Shown here in pieces: positions 17,054 to 24,244 of a stretch of DNA of 64,000 bases. The DNA is from Planctomycetota bacterium (GTDB taxonomy: Bacteria; Planctomycetota; SZUA-567; H5-PLA8), in the NCBI GenBank assembly GCA_016200135.1, contig JACQFI010000080.1, positions 1 through 64,000 on the forward strand, given 5' to 3'. The notes under the pieces are model-generated. The model had not been told where the DNA came from. It searched no databases and worked only from the letters and a program-made list of their open reading frames with translations. Each line of letters opens with the position of its first letter. The first letter of the stretch is position 1. Made by a program: the position numbers and the translations under genes.

Positions 17054-17485
17054 ATGGCCGACGCGGGGAACATCAACGTGGAAGTGTGGGACGCCACGGG
17101 CAACAAGAAGGCCGTGGTCAGCCTGCCGGCGCAGGCGCCGGTGAACCGCATCATCGTGCTGCTGGTGGACCGCATGAACCTGCCGCGCAACAGCCCCGAC
17201 GGGCAGTTGATGAGCTACAAGTTCCACCACAAGGCCAGCGGCCGGCAGTTGCTCGACGAGGAGACCCTGGGCGGGGCGGGCGTGAAGGAAGGCGACGTGC
17301 TGCGCTTGCAGCCGGAGATCACCGCGGGCGCGGCCGGGTTCCGTGGCAGCGGCGTCTCGCCGATGGCTCCATCGGCGTCTACGTCGGGGCGCTACGCGGC
17401 AGCGGCGGGACGCCGCTGCGACCTCCGCCGGGACGGCGGAGCCACGATGGCGGGTACGACGCCGGGCGCGGGTAGGGCAACGTAG
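17054..17485 (+). CDS. Ubiquitin-like (YukD-like beta-grasp) protein
   Basis: 143 residues with an excellent GGAGGAG ribosome-binding site. Residues 6-90 read as a beta-grasp ubiquitin fold (INVEVWDATG, a helix around NRIIVLLVDRMNLP, then YKFHHKASGRQLLDEETLGGAGVKEGDVLRLQ). In such systems this is the modifier that E1 adenylates. The normal family C-terminus should fall near residues 90-96 (EITAGAAG). The remaining tail, from about residue 97, is encoded by a dispersed repeat also found in non-coding gaps at 5225 and 13164. The only Gly-Gly outside the fold (128-129, in LRRDGG) lies in that tail. The next gene is an E1 and the one after a JAMM protease, which could trim the tail. Confidence 0.82.
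   Translation: MADAGNINVEVWDATGNKKAVVSLPAQAPVNRIIVLLVDRMNLPRNSPDGQLMSYKFHHKASGRQLLDEETLGGAGVKEGDVLRLQPEITAGAAGFRGSGVSPMAPSASTSGRYAAAAGRRCDLRRDGGATMAGTTPGAGRAT
17341..17453. repeat. Dispersed palindromic repeat, family B copy 3, inside a gene
   Basis: Begins GTGGCAGCGGCGTCTCGCCG and ends with GACCTCCGCCGGGACGGCGG then AGCCACGATGGC. It matches the intergenic copies at 13164-13221 and 5225-5358, but here it is read in frame as the C-terminal tail of the ubiquitin-like protein. Confidence 0.75.
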
Positions 17486-17505
17486 ACATTCGCGGGAACG
17501 CATTA

Positions 17506-18714
17506 TTGGACTTTGGGAATCCGGAGTTTATCCGCTTGGCTTCTCCTGAGAGCGCCTTGGACGCGCCCGAGCACCGCTTCAGCCGCTTCGAGCTGATCAC
17601 GTGGTGGGAGCAGGCGCGGTTGCGGCAGTCCAAAGTGCTGATCGTCGGCGCGGGGGCACTCGGCAACGAGTTGGTGAAGAACTGCGCGCTCATCGGCATC
17701 GGCAACGTGCTGGTGGCGGACATGGACCGCATCGAGCTCTCCAACCTGACCCGTTCGCCGCTCTTTCGCGAGGCCGACGCCGGGAAGTGCAAGGCCGAGG
17801 TCGTCTGCCGTGCGGCGCGGGAGATCTACCCGGAGATGCAGGCCCAGCCGTTCGTGGGGAACGTGGTCCATGACCTGGGCCTGGGCGCGTACTTCTGGGC
17901 GGACGTGATCCTGGGCGGGCTGGACAACCGCGAGGCGCGCGTGGCGATCAATTCGGCGTCGCTCTTCGCGGGCAAGACCTGGATCGACGGGGCCATCGAG
18001 GTGCTCAACGGAGTCGCGCGGGTCTTCGCGCCGGGCGAAGGCGCCTGCTACGAGTGCACGATGAGCGAGGTGGACTGGAAGCTGCTGGAAGCGCGGCGCT
18101 CCTGCGCACTGCTCACGCGGGAGCAGCTTCAAGAGGGGAAAGTTCCGACGACGCCGACCACGGCGAGCATCGTCGCGGGGTTCCAGATGCAGGAGGCGAT
18201 CAAGCTGCTGCACGGGCTGGAGACGATCGCGGGCAAGGGGTTCGTCTTCAACGGGCTGACGGGCGATTCGTACCTGATCAACTACACGCGCAAGCCCGGC
18301 TGTTTCGCGCACGACCGCTTCGAGGCGCTGGAGTGCCTGGGCGCGGGCGTCGCGGACGTGCGCTTGGGCGATTTGCTGGCGCGGGCGCGCAAGGCGCTGG
18401 GGCCGGACGCGGTGCTGCAACTCAGCCGCGATCTGGTGACCGAGCTTGCTTGCGCGAAGTGCGACAAGCGCCAGCCGTGCTTCAAGACGCTGGGCAAGGT
18501 GACGGAGAAGGAAGGCCGCTGCCCGGACTGCGGCGAGATGCGCGCGCCGGAGACGACGTCCACGCTGGGCCTCGAAGAAGGGCTGGAGGCGCGCACGCTG
18601 GCGGAGCTCGGCATTCCGCCGTTCGACGTGCTCACCGCCCGCAACGGGGAACGCTCGATCTCGTACCTGTTCGACGGGGACGCGAAGCAGGTGTTGGGAA
18701 CGCTGGCGACCTAG
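17506..18714 (+). CDS. E1-like ubiquitin-activating enzyme (ThiF/UBA family)
   Basis: 402 residues from a TTG start at 17506; no ATG is available near the N-terminus. E1s adenylate the C-terminus of a ubiquitin-like protein and capture it on a Cys. Visible features: nucleotide loop GAGALG (48-53), the DMDRIELSNLTR segment (72-83) that contacts ATP, structural zinc pair C181-x2-C184 (ACYECTM), and Cys200 in RRSCALL followed by VPTTPTTASIVAGFQMQEAIK. That order matches the half of eukaryotic E1s that holds the catalytic Cys, more than MoeB/ThiF. Two more Cys pairs lie near 313-343 (CAKC, CPDC). It follows the modifier gene by 20 nt. Confidence 0.88.
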   Translation: MDFGNPEFIRLASPESALDAPEHRFSRFELITWWEQARLRQSKVLIVGAGALGNELVKNCALIGIGNVLVADMDRIELSNLTRSPLFREADAGKCKAEVVCRAAREIYPEMQAQPFVGNVVHDLGLGAYFWADVILGGLDNREARVAINSASLFAGKTWIDGAIEVLNGVARVFAPGEGACYECTMSEVDWKLLEARRSCALLTREQLQEGKVPTTPTTASIVAGFQMQEAIKLLHGLETIAGKGFVFNGLTGDSYLINYTRKPGCFAHDRFEALECLGAGVADVRLGDLLARARKALGPDAVLQLSRDLVTELACAKCDKRQPCFKTLGKVTEKEGRCPDCGEMRAPETTSTLGLEEGLEARTLAELGIPPFDVLTARNGERSISYLFDGDAKQVLGTLAT

Positions 18715-18737
18715 CTGAGGCGCCGGAAGGCCGTTGG

Positions 18738-18830
18738 CCCTTCTCCCTTGCGGGGGAGGGTTGGGGAGGGGGAGCCCTCGGGCCGTCGCCCCCCACCCTG
18801 ACCCTCCCCCGCAAGGGGGGAGGGAAGGGG
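18738..18830. repeat. Family A inverted repeat, copy 2
   Basis: CCCTTCTCCCTTGCGGGGGA...GGGGAGGGGG facing CCCCCCACCCTGACCCTCC...GGGGGGAGGG. It fills most of the 164-bp gap between the E1 and JAMM genes of the ubiquitin-like cluster and would form strong RNA structure in the operon transcript. Confidence 0.75.
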
Positions 18831-18878
18831 CGGCCGAGCGTCGAAGGTCCTAGGGGCTGTATTGAGGGGAGTCTTGCC

Positions 18879-20198
18879 ATGCCCACGGCGGAACTGGATT
18901 ACCGGAAGACCGAGAAGAAGGACGCGGCCGAAGGGAAGTTCCCGGCGGAGATCCAGAGCGACTATCGCGTCTTCTTCACCGAAGAAGCCTACGACAAGAT
19001 GAAGGCGCACGCGGCCACCACGAACGAAGTGGAGATCTGCGGCGTGCTGGTGGGGGAGGTCAAGCGCGACTCGAACGGACCGTTCCTGAGCATCTGCGCG
19101 ACCATCGAGGGCAAGCACTCCAACAACTACGGCGCGCAGGTGACCTTCACGCACCAGACCTGGGACCATATCAACGCGCAGATGGACAAGGAGTTCGCCA
19201 AGAAGCGCATCGTCGGCTGGTACCACACGCATCCGGGGTTCGGGGTCTTCCTCTCCAAGATGGATATGTTCATCCAGGAAAACTATTTCAACATGCCGTT
19301 CCACGTGGCGGTGGTGATCGAGACCAAGAAGCACGAGGAGGGCTGTTTCGCCTGGGTGGACGGCAACGCGCACCCGCTGCGGCGCTACTACGTGGGCAAC
19401 CGCGAGGTCAAGCTGACGCCGGGCGACGCGGAGGAGTTCACGCTCGCGTCGATGAAGGCGCCCGCCGGCGGAGGCTCCACGGCCGCCGCCGTCGCGCCGC
19501 CGCCGGAGGCCGAGCCGCGCTGGGCGACGAGCTTCTTCATGGTCACGTTCATGATCATCGCGTTCCTGGGCGGGATGATGTTCGGGCGGATGTCTCCGGG
19601 CGGCGACCGCGAGGCCATGTACGCGAGCCTGGAGACGGAACTTTTCGACACCCTGCAGTACGCCGGCATGACCGGCCTGGCCAGCAAGGACTTCGGGGAA
19701 CTCAAGGAGAAACTGGCCGACGCGGGCAAGAAGCTGGCGGACAAGGACGCCGCCGGCGCGGAAGCCGCGCTGAAGGACGCCAACATCCGCATCGAGAACC
19801 TGGTGAAGATCTACGACAAGCGCCGCTCCGAAGCGCGGAACGAGTTGGGCAAGCTCTTGAACGCCAAGGAGAGCATGACGACGCGCGTCGACCGCACGGC
19901 GCTGCAGCAGGATCAATTGGGCTTCCTGGTCGCCGACCTCTACTGCCTGCGCGTGCAGGACAGCCTCATGAAAGACGGCAAGCCGCGCAAATTGGAAGAT
20001 CTGAGTGAGGCCGAGGGCCAGATGTTGAAGCAGAACGTGACGCTGGCGGTGCGCACCACGCCGGCGGCGAAGGAGACGCTGGAGCGGAAATTTCCCGGCC
20101 TGATGGACTACTGCTTCGGCGCGCCCAAGACGGAAGGCGAGAAGAGCGCCGCCGAGAAGAGCGGCGAGGGCGCGAAAGCGGAGAAGAAGTCGGACTAG
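18879..20198 (+). CDS. JAMM/JAB metalloprotease with membrane anchor (deubiquitinase-like)
   Basis: 439 residues from the ATG at 18879. The MPN+/JAMM metal site is complete: E52 (VEICGVLVGE) and H116-x-H118-x7-S126-x2-D129 (HTHPGFGVFLSKMD). Such proteases cleave isopeptide bonds or process ubiquitin-like C-termini. The JAB domain covers about 28-175. A Pro/Ala linker leads to one transmembrane helix (217-236), then a C-terminal domain of about 200 residues that is mainly helical and rich in Lys/Glu, possibly coiled coil. The protease domain is therefore on one side of a membrane and the helical part on the other; with no signal peptide, the JAB domain is likely cytoplasmic. Part of the E1/E2/modifier cluster. 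Confidence 0.9.
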   Translation: MPTAELDYRKTEKKDAAEGKFPAEIQSDYRVFFTEEAYDKMKAHAATTNEVEICGVLVGEVKRDSNGPFLSICATIEGKHSNNYGAQVTFTHQTWDHINAQMDKEFAKKRIVGWYHTHPGFGVFLSKMDMFIQENYFNMPFHVAVVIETKKHEEGCFAWVDGNAHPLRRYYVGNREVKLTPGDAEEFTLASMKAPAGGGSTAAAVAPPPEAEPRWATSFFMVTFMIIAFLGGMMFGRMSPGGDREAMYASLETELFDTLQYAGMTGLASKDFGELKEKLADAGKKLADKDAAGAEAALKDANIRIENLVKIYDKRRSEARNELGKLLNAKESMTTRVDRTALQQDQLGFLVADLYCLRVQDSLMKDGKPRKLEDLSEAEGQMLKQNVTLAVRTTPAAKETLERKFPGLMDYCFGAPKTEGEKSAAEKSGEGAKAEKKSD

Positions 20199-20218
20199 CG
20201 CGGCGCGCGGCGTAGTTG

Positions 20219-20308
20219 CCCTCCCCCCTTGCGGGGAGGGTTAGGGTGGGGGGAAGCGCTCGGGTCAGTCGCCCCCCTCCCTGTCCCTCCCCCGCAAGGG
20301 GGGAGGGG
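20219..20308. repeat. Family A inverted repeat, copy 3
   Basis: CCCTCCCCCCTTGCGGGGAGGG, then GGTGGGGGGAAGCG, facing CCCCCCTCCCTGTCCCTCC...GGGGGGAGGGG. It occupies the gap between the JAMM and FHA genes, the second such structure within the same gene run. Confidence 0.75.
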
Positions 20309-20372
20309 ATGTGGAACCGGGCGTTGAATCTATACGTGCGCGCTCGTACGCGCGCTCTGAGGAGACGGAATC

Positions 20373-21440
20373 ATGCCGGATATCATCATCACCGACTCGG
20401 ACCTGAAAGATCCGACGATTGACGACATGATCAATCTCCAGAAGTCCCTCGCGCCGCAGCGGGACGAGAAGGTGGAGGAGATCAAGCGGCCGTTTTACCT
20501 GCATCCGATCTTTTACTATTCGGTGGCGTCGATCCTGGGGGCGCTGGTGGTGTGGATCTTAAGCGAACCGTACCACTCCGAAGACAATCCGCATCAACTC
20601 GATATGTTCATTATTTCGGACTATCTGCTTTTTGGTCCCGTCGCAGGGATGCTGAGCTTATCGATAGGAGTGGTCTACGGAATTGTTAACGGAAATTGGA
20701 TGAAATCCCTCGTTTGCGGAGTGGTCGGTTTGGGCGTGGGGCTTGGCGCGACGATGATTACCACGGTCATTGCCGTCTTTGCTTTCATCATCATCCAGAT
20801 CGTAGCGTTCCGGATGAACGGCACGGTCCCGCTTCATGGTCCGTTGGATCTGCGCGGTTTACCCTTCTTCATGTTCGTGTGCGGGCGCGGAATCGCCTGG
20901 TCGATCGTGGCCATGGGGGCTGGATTGGGACTCGGCGTTGCGCTTAAATCGAGAAAGCTGGTCTTGAACGGCTTGGTAGGCGGCATGTTGGGTGGGCTGA
21001 TTGGCGGCCTCTTCTTCGACCTCATTTCGCGGTTTGTGGTTCCAAATGCCACAACCGGCGGGTTGAGCCGCGGAGTGGGCATCACCGCCGTGGGGCTCTT
21101 CGTCGGCATCTTTATCGGCTTCTTCGAGAACATCTCCAAGGAAGCGTGGTTCCAGATGCTGAAGGGCCCGCTGGCCGGGAAGCACTTCATCCTCTTCAAG
21201 AACGTCATGCGCATCGGTTCGTCGCCCAAGTCCGACGTGTACCTCTTCAAAGACCCGGACATCGCGCCGCTGCACGCCACCGTCACCAAATCCGGCACCC
21301 GCTTCGTGCTGAAGGACGAGAACAGCGAGATGGGCATCTACGTGAACGGGAGGAAGATCGACAAGTACATCCTGCAGGCGGGGGACACCGTAACGGTGGG
21401 CGAGACCGTGCTGCGGTACCACGAGAAGCAGCGCGGATGA
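20373..21440 (+). CDS. Multi-pass membrane protein with C-terminal FHA domain
   Basis: 355 residues after GAGGAGAC. About six hydrophobic helices lie between residues 45 and 252, several Gly-rich (GVVGLGVGLGA, GLVGGMLGGLIGG). The C-terminal FHA domain (about 268-352) shows R280, G282 and S283 in MRIGSSPKSDV, H301 in PLHATV, and N325 in GIYVNG, the residues that bind phosphothreonine in this fold. It is likely a membrane docking site for a phosphorylated partner, perhaps linking the ubiquitin-like pathway to Ser/Thr kinases such as the one at 10297. Base composition around 20580-21100 is visibly less GC-rich than in the neighbouring genes. Confidence 0.85.
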   Translation: MPDIIITDSDLKDPTIDDMINLQKSLAPQRDEKVEEIKRPFYLHPIFYYSVASILGALVVWILSEPYHSEDNPHQLDMFIISDYLLFGPVAGMLSLSIGVVYGIVNGNWMKSLVCGVVGLGVGLGATMITTVIAVFAFIIIQIVAFRMNGTVPLHGPLDLRGLPFFMFVCGRGIAWSIVAMGAGLGLGVALKSRKLVLNGLVGGMLGGLIGGLFFDLISRFVVPNATTGGLSRGVGITAVGLFVGIFIGFFENISKEAWFQMLKGPLAGKHFILFKNVMRIGSSPKSDVYLFKDPDIAPLHATVTKSGTRFVLKDENSEMGIYVNGRKIDKYILQAGDTVTVGETVLRYHEKQRG

Positions 21441-21528
21441 GCCGTTGTTAATCCCCGTTTTTAAGGGTGGAAGGGGAGTGCGAGCGTGAATTGCAGTTCG
21501 AACAAGCGGCCATTCTGGAAAGGTATGC

Positions 21529-22326
21529 ATGGCAAATTCAAGCGTTAGGCGGTGTTCAAGCTGCAACCGGATCGCGCGGCCCACCGGTCCGAATCTGGCT
21601 TGTCCGTGGTGCGGGGCAGTCATGGGCGAGGAGACGAACGCGGGCGTTCCTCCGCCGCCTCCGCCCGCGCCCTTCGGAAAGCCGCGGACGACGGGCGTCG
21701 TTCCGCCGGCGCCCGCCGCCGCGCCTGCGTTTGTGCCTATCGCGGGGGCGCCGCCGCTGGTCCCGGACGGTCCTTCTTTTCCCGAGCGCATGAAGGCGAA
21801 CAAGGTGCTGGCGGGGCGCGTCTGCCCCGGCTGCAACCAGGCCATCGATCTTGGCCAGGACGTCTTCAACTGCCAGACCTGCCACGGCACGATGCACCAG
21901 GCCTGCTGGGACCGCACCCGCGCCTGCCAGCAACTGGGCTGTCCCACGCGCCAAGCCGTGGCCGCCGCGGCGCAAGGGTCGCTGGCGCCGGCCGCCGCCG
22001 CCGCGACGGGCGATACGAAGCCCTGCCCCTACTGCGGCGAGCAGATCATCAAAGCGGCCAAGAAGTGCCGGTTCTGCGGCGAGTTCCTCAACCCGGCGGA
22101 CCGGCTCAAGCAGGAGAAACTGGCCTCGGCCGCCACCGGCGACGACCAGTTGAGTTCGACGGAATGGGTCTTCGGGATTCTGTTTGGGATCTGCTTGCCG
22201 CTGATTCCCTGTATCTTTGCGCTGATCTGGATGGCGCAAGGGAAAAAGAAGGGCACGACGATGCTGGTCATTTCGCTGGTGGGATTCGGGATCAACCTGG
22301 CGTTACGTGGATCGCAAATGAGGTAG
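21529..22326 (+). CDS. Prokaryotic RING-like zinc-finger membrane protein 1
   Basis: 265 residues, ATG after GGAAAGG. Three metal-binding units: an N-terminal C-x2-C-x12-C-x2-C ribbon (9-28), a RING-like binuclear unit C99-x2-C102-x12-C115-x2-C118-x4-H123-x2-C126-x6-C133-x4-C138, and a C-x2-C-x10-C-x2-C ribbon (166-183). A Pro/Ala-rich linker joins the first two. Two transmembrane helices follow (about 213-232 and 242-258). RING-like domains recruit E2 enzymes, so this is a candidate membrane E3 ligase or adaptor. It precedes a second RING gene by 5 nt. Confidence 0.83.
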   Translation: MANSSVRRCSSCNRIARPTGPNLACPWCGAVMGEETNAGVPPPPPPAPFGKPRTTGVVPPAPAAAPAFVPIAGAPPLVPDGPSFPERMKANKVLAGRVCPGCNQAIDLGQDVFNCQTCHGTMHQACWDRTRACQQLGCPTRQAVAAAAQGSLAPAAAAATGDTKPCPYCGEQIIKAAKKCRFCGEFLNPADRLKQEKLASAATGDDQLSSTEWVFGILFGICLPLIPCIFALIWMAQGKKKGTTMLVISLVGFGINLALRGSQMR

Positions 22327-22331
22327 TGCGC

Positions 22332-22961
22332 ATGGCCGAGAGAGACCGCGCGGCGCCGGCCGCAGCCCCACCGCCTCCTCCTTTTGCCGCCGACGCGGCC
22401 ACGGCGGGGCAGCTTTGTTCCATCTGCCAGACGGCGGTGATCGCCGGCGAGCAGGTCTGCAAGTGCCCGTACTGCGGGCTGCCGTTCCACATGGAATGCT
22501 GGCTGGAGAACCGGGGCTGTTCGGCCTACGGCTGCCAAGGTGCGCCGAAGACCGTGAAAGTCGAGGCCGCGCACCCGGTCTCGAACGCTTGGGGCGACGA
22601 GAAGCCCTGCCCGGCCTGCGGGAAGACGATCAAGGCCGAGGCGCTGAAGTGCCGGTTCTGCGGCGAAGCGTTCGGCACGCGGGACGTGATCTCGCGCGAG
22701 GAGTTCAAGTCCCGCGAGTACGAGGGCAAAGAGTTCACGACGGTACGCAACAAGGTCATCGGGCTCTTCCTGCTCTCGGCGCTGGGCTGCCTGGCGCCGC
22801 TGGGGCTGATCTTCAACGGCATGCTGATCAAGCAGGGCAACCTGATGGGTATTGACTATAAGCGCCTGCCTGCGACGCTAAAGGCCGCGGTCTGGTGTTC
22901 GGTCGGCGTCTCCGCGCTTCTGTGCTTCATCATGGTCCTCCTGATGGTCTTCGACCGATGA
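22332..22961 (+). CDS. Prokaryotic RING-like zinc-finger membrane protein 2
   Basis: 209 residues. It has the same RING-like spacing as its neighbours (C29, C32, C45, C48, H53, C56, C63, C68) and the same ribbon (C93, C96, C107, C110; CPACGKTI...CRFCGEAF). Two transmembrane helices lie near 143-166 and 186-206. The short spacing from the previous gene and the 4-nt overlap with the next (ATGA) indicate translational coupling. Candidate membrane E3 or scaffold, likely a paralogue of the preceding gene. Confidence 0.82.
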   Translation: MAERDRAAPAAAPPPPPFAADAATAGQLCSICQTAVIAGEQVCKCPYCGLPFHMECWLENRGCSAYGCQGAPKTVKVEAAHPVSNAWGDEKPCPACGKTIKAEALKCRFCGEAFGTRDVISREEFKSREYEGKEFTTVRNKVIGLFLLSALGCLAPLGLIFNGMLIKQGNLMGIDYKRLPATLKAAVWCSVGVSALLCFIMVLLMVFDR

Positions 22962-24244
22962 ACAACCCCCCCGAACCCGTCCTCGCCGGCCTCTTCCATG
23001 CCGGCAACACGTGCCCCTTCTGCCAGGAGAGCATCACGGCCGGGCAGTTGGTGGTGACGTGCAAGGATTGCGGGAGCATCCACCACGAGACCTGCTGGCT
23101 GCACAAGCAGGGCTGCGCGTCGTACCACTGCGATAAATCGGTGAGCATGGATAACCCGGCCCGCGCGGCGGACATCGTGCTCTCGCTGGAAGACGTCGCG
23201 AAGGCCCCGCCGCCTCCGCCGCCGCGCAAGCCGCGCTCCGCGCAGGAAGTCGCCGCCGCGTACATGCAGCCCGAGCCGACCCGCACCAGCCGCCTGGCCA
23301 TCGCCGGGACGGCCATGGTCGGGCTGAGCCTGATGGGCGTCTACGGCGCGGCGACCGGTTTGATCCCGGTCATGGCGGCGGGCCTGGTGCTCGCGTTCAT
23401 GGGCATGGTAACGGGGATCGTCTCGCTCCTGCGCATCTCCAACAGGGAGAACCGGATCTCGGGCTTTGCGCTCGCCATCAGCAGCACGCTGGTGCCGGTG
23501 GTGCTGATCGTGGTGTACTTCGCGATCCTGGGCTCGCAGCTCTCGTCCGGCGCGCACCAGCACCAGGTCAACCTGCAGATTCACGAGAACCTGCCGTCGG
23601 AGGAGCAGCTCGACCGCATGCCGCCGGCGGTGGGCCGGGCGATGCGCGCGAACGTGGTGGTGCGGAGCCAGTCGGGGCTCGAACAGAGCCTGGGCTCGGG
23701 CATCATCATGAACAAGCAGGGCAGCCAGGCGTACATCCTGACCAACAAGCACGTGATCGGTTCGCAGAAGGAGAACATCGAGATCGTTTTCTATACCGGC
23801 GAGGAGAGCCGGGCGAAGGTGGAATGGGAAGCGCCCGAGGGCGTGGACCTGGCGCTGCTCTCCTGCCAGGCGATCGCGCTGGCGAACTACAAGCCCATCG
23901 CCGTCGAGACCCGGCAGGTGGACACGGGTGAGTCCGTCTTCGCCGTGGGCAATCCGATGGGCCTCACCTGGACCTACACGGAAGGGATCGTCTCCGGGCA
24001 GCGCAAGATCTCCGGCGGCCCCAACGGCGTGGAGCTCTACCAGACGCAGACGCCGATCAATTCGGGCAACAGCGGCGGGGGGCTCTACACGCGCGACGGC
24101 CGGCTGGCCGGCATCAACACGCTCACCGAAGACAAGCAGGTGGCGGAGGGCCTGAGCTTCGCGATCAGCAGCACCACGCTGTTCAGCCTGCTGAACGACG
24201 CGGAAAAGAAAAAGTGGTTCGGCGTGGAGGGACGGGAGCCATGA
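22958..24244 (+). CDS. RING-like domain fused to membrane-anchored trypsin-like protease
   Basis: 428 residues, starting at an ATG that overlaps the previous stop. Residues 19-58 form a RING-like unit with exactly the spacing of the two preceding proteins. After a proline-rich linker come three hydrophobic helices (about 113-133, 136-160 and 169-192). The C-terminal part is an HtrA/DegP-like serine protease with an intact triad: H265 (TNKHVIG), D297 (GVDLALL) and S372 (NSGNSGGGL). No PDZ domain follows. The protease is probably extracytoplasmic if the odd number of helices is right, with the RING inside. A membrane quality-control protease regulated by, or acting with, the conjugation pathway is a reasonable inference. 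Confidence 0.87.
   Translation: MNNPPEPVLAGLFHAGNTCPFCQESITAGQLVVTCKDCGSIHHETCWLHKQGCASYHCDKSVSMDNPARAADIVLSLEDVAKAPPPPPPRKPRSAQEVAAAYMQPEPTRTSRLAIAGTAMVGLSLMGVYGAATGLIPVMAAGLVLAFMGMVTGIVSLLRISNRENRISGFALAISSTLVPVVLIVVYFAILGSQLSSGAHQHQVNLQIHENLPSEEQLDRMPPAVGRAMRANVVVRSQSGLEQSLGSGIIMNKQGSQAYILTNKHVIGSQKENIEIVFYTGEESRAKVEWEAPEGVDLALLSCQAIALANYKPIAVETRQVDTGESVFAVGNPMGLTWTYTEGIVSGQRKISGGPNGVELYQTQTPINSGNSGGGLYTRDGRLAGINTLTEDKQVAEGLSFAISSTTLFSLLNDAEKKKWFGVEGREP

Noticed and set aside
17054..17485. YukD-like protein as part of a type VII secretion system
   Set aside because: No EccC-type ATPase, WXG100 protein or EccD-like membrane protein is nearby; the E1, E2, RING and JAMM genes explain it better.
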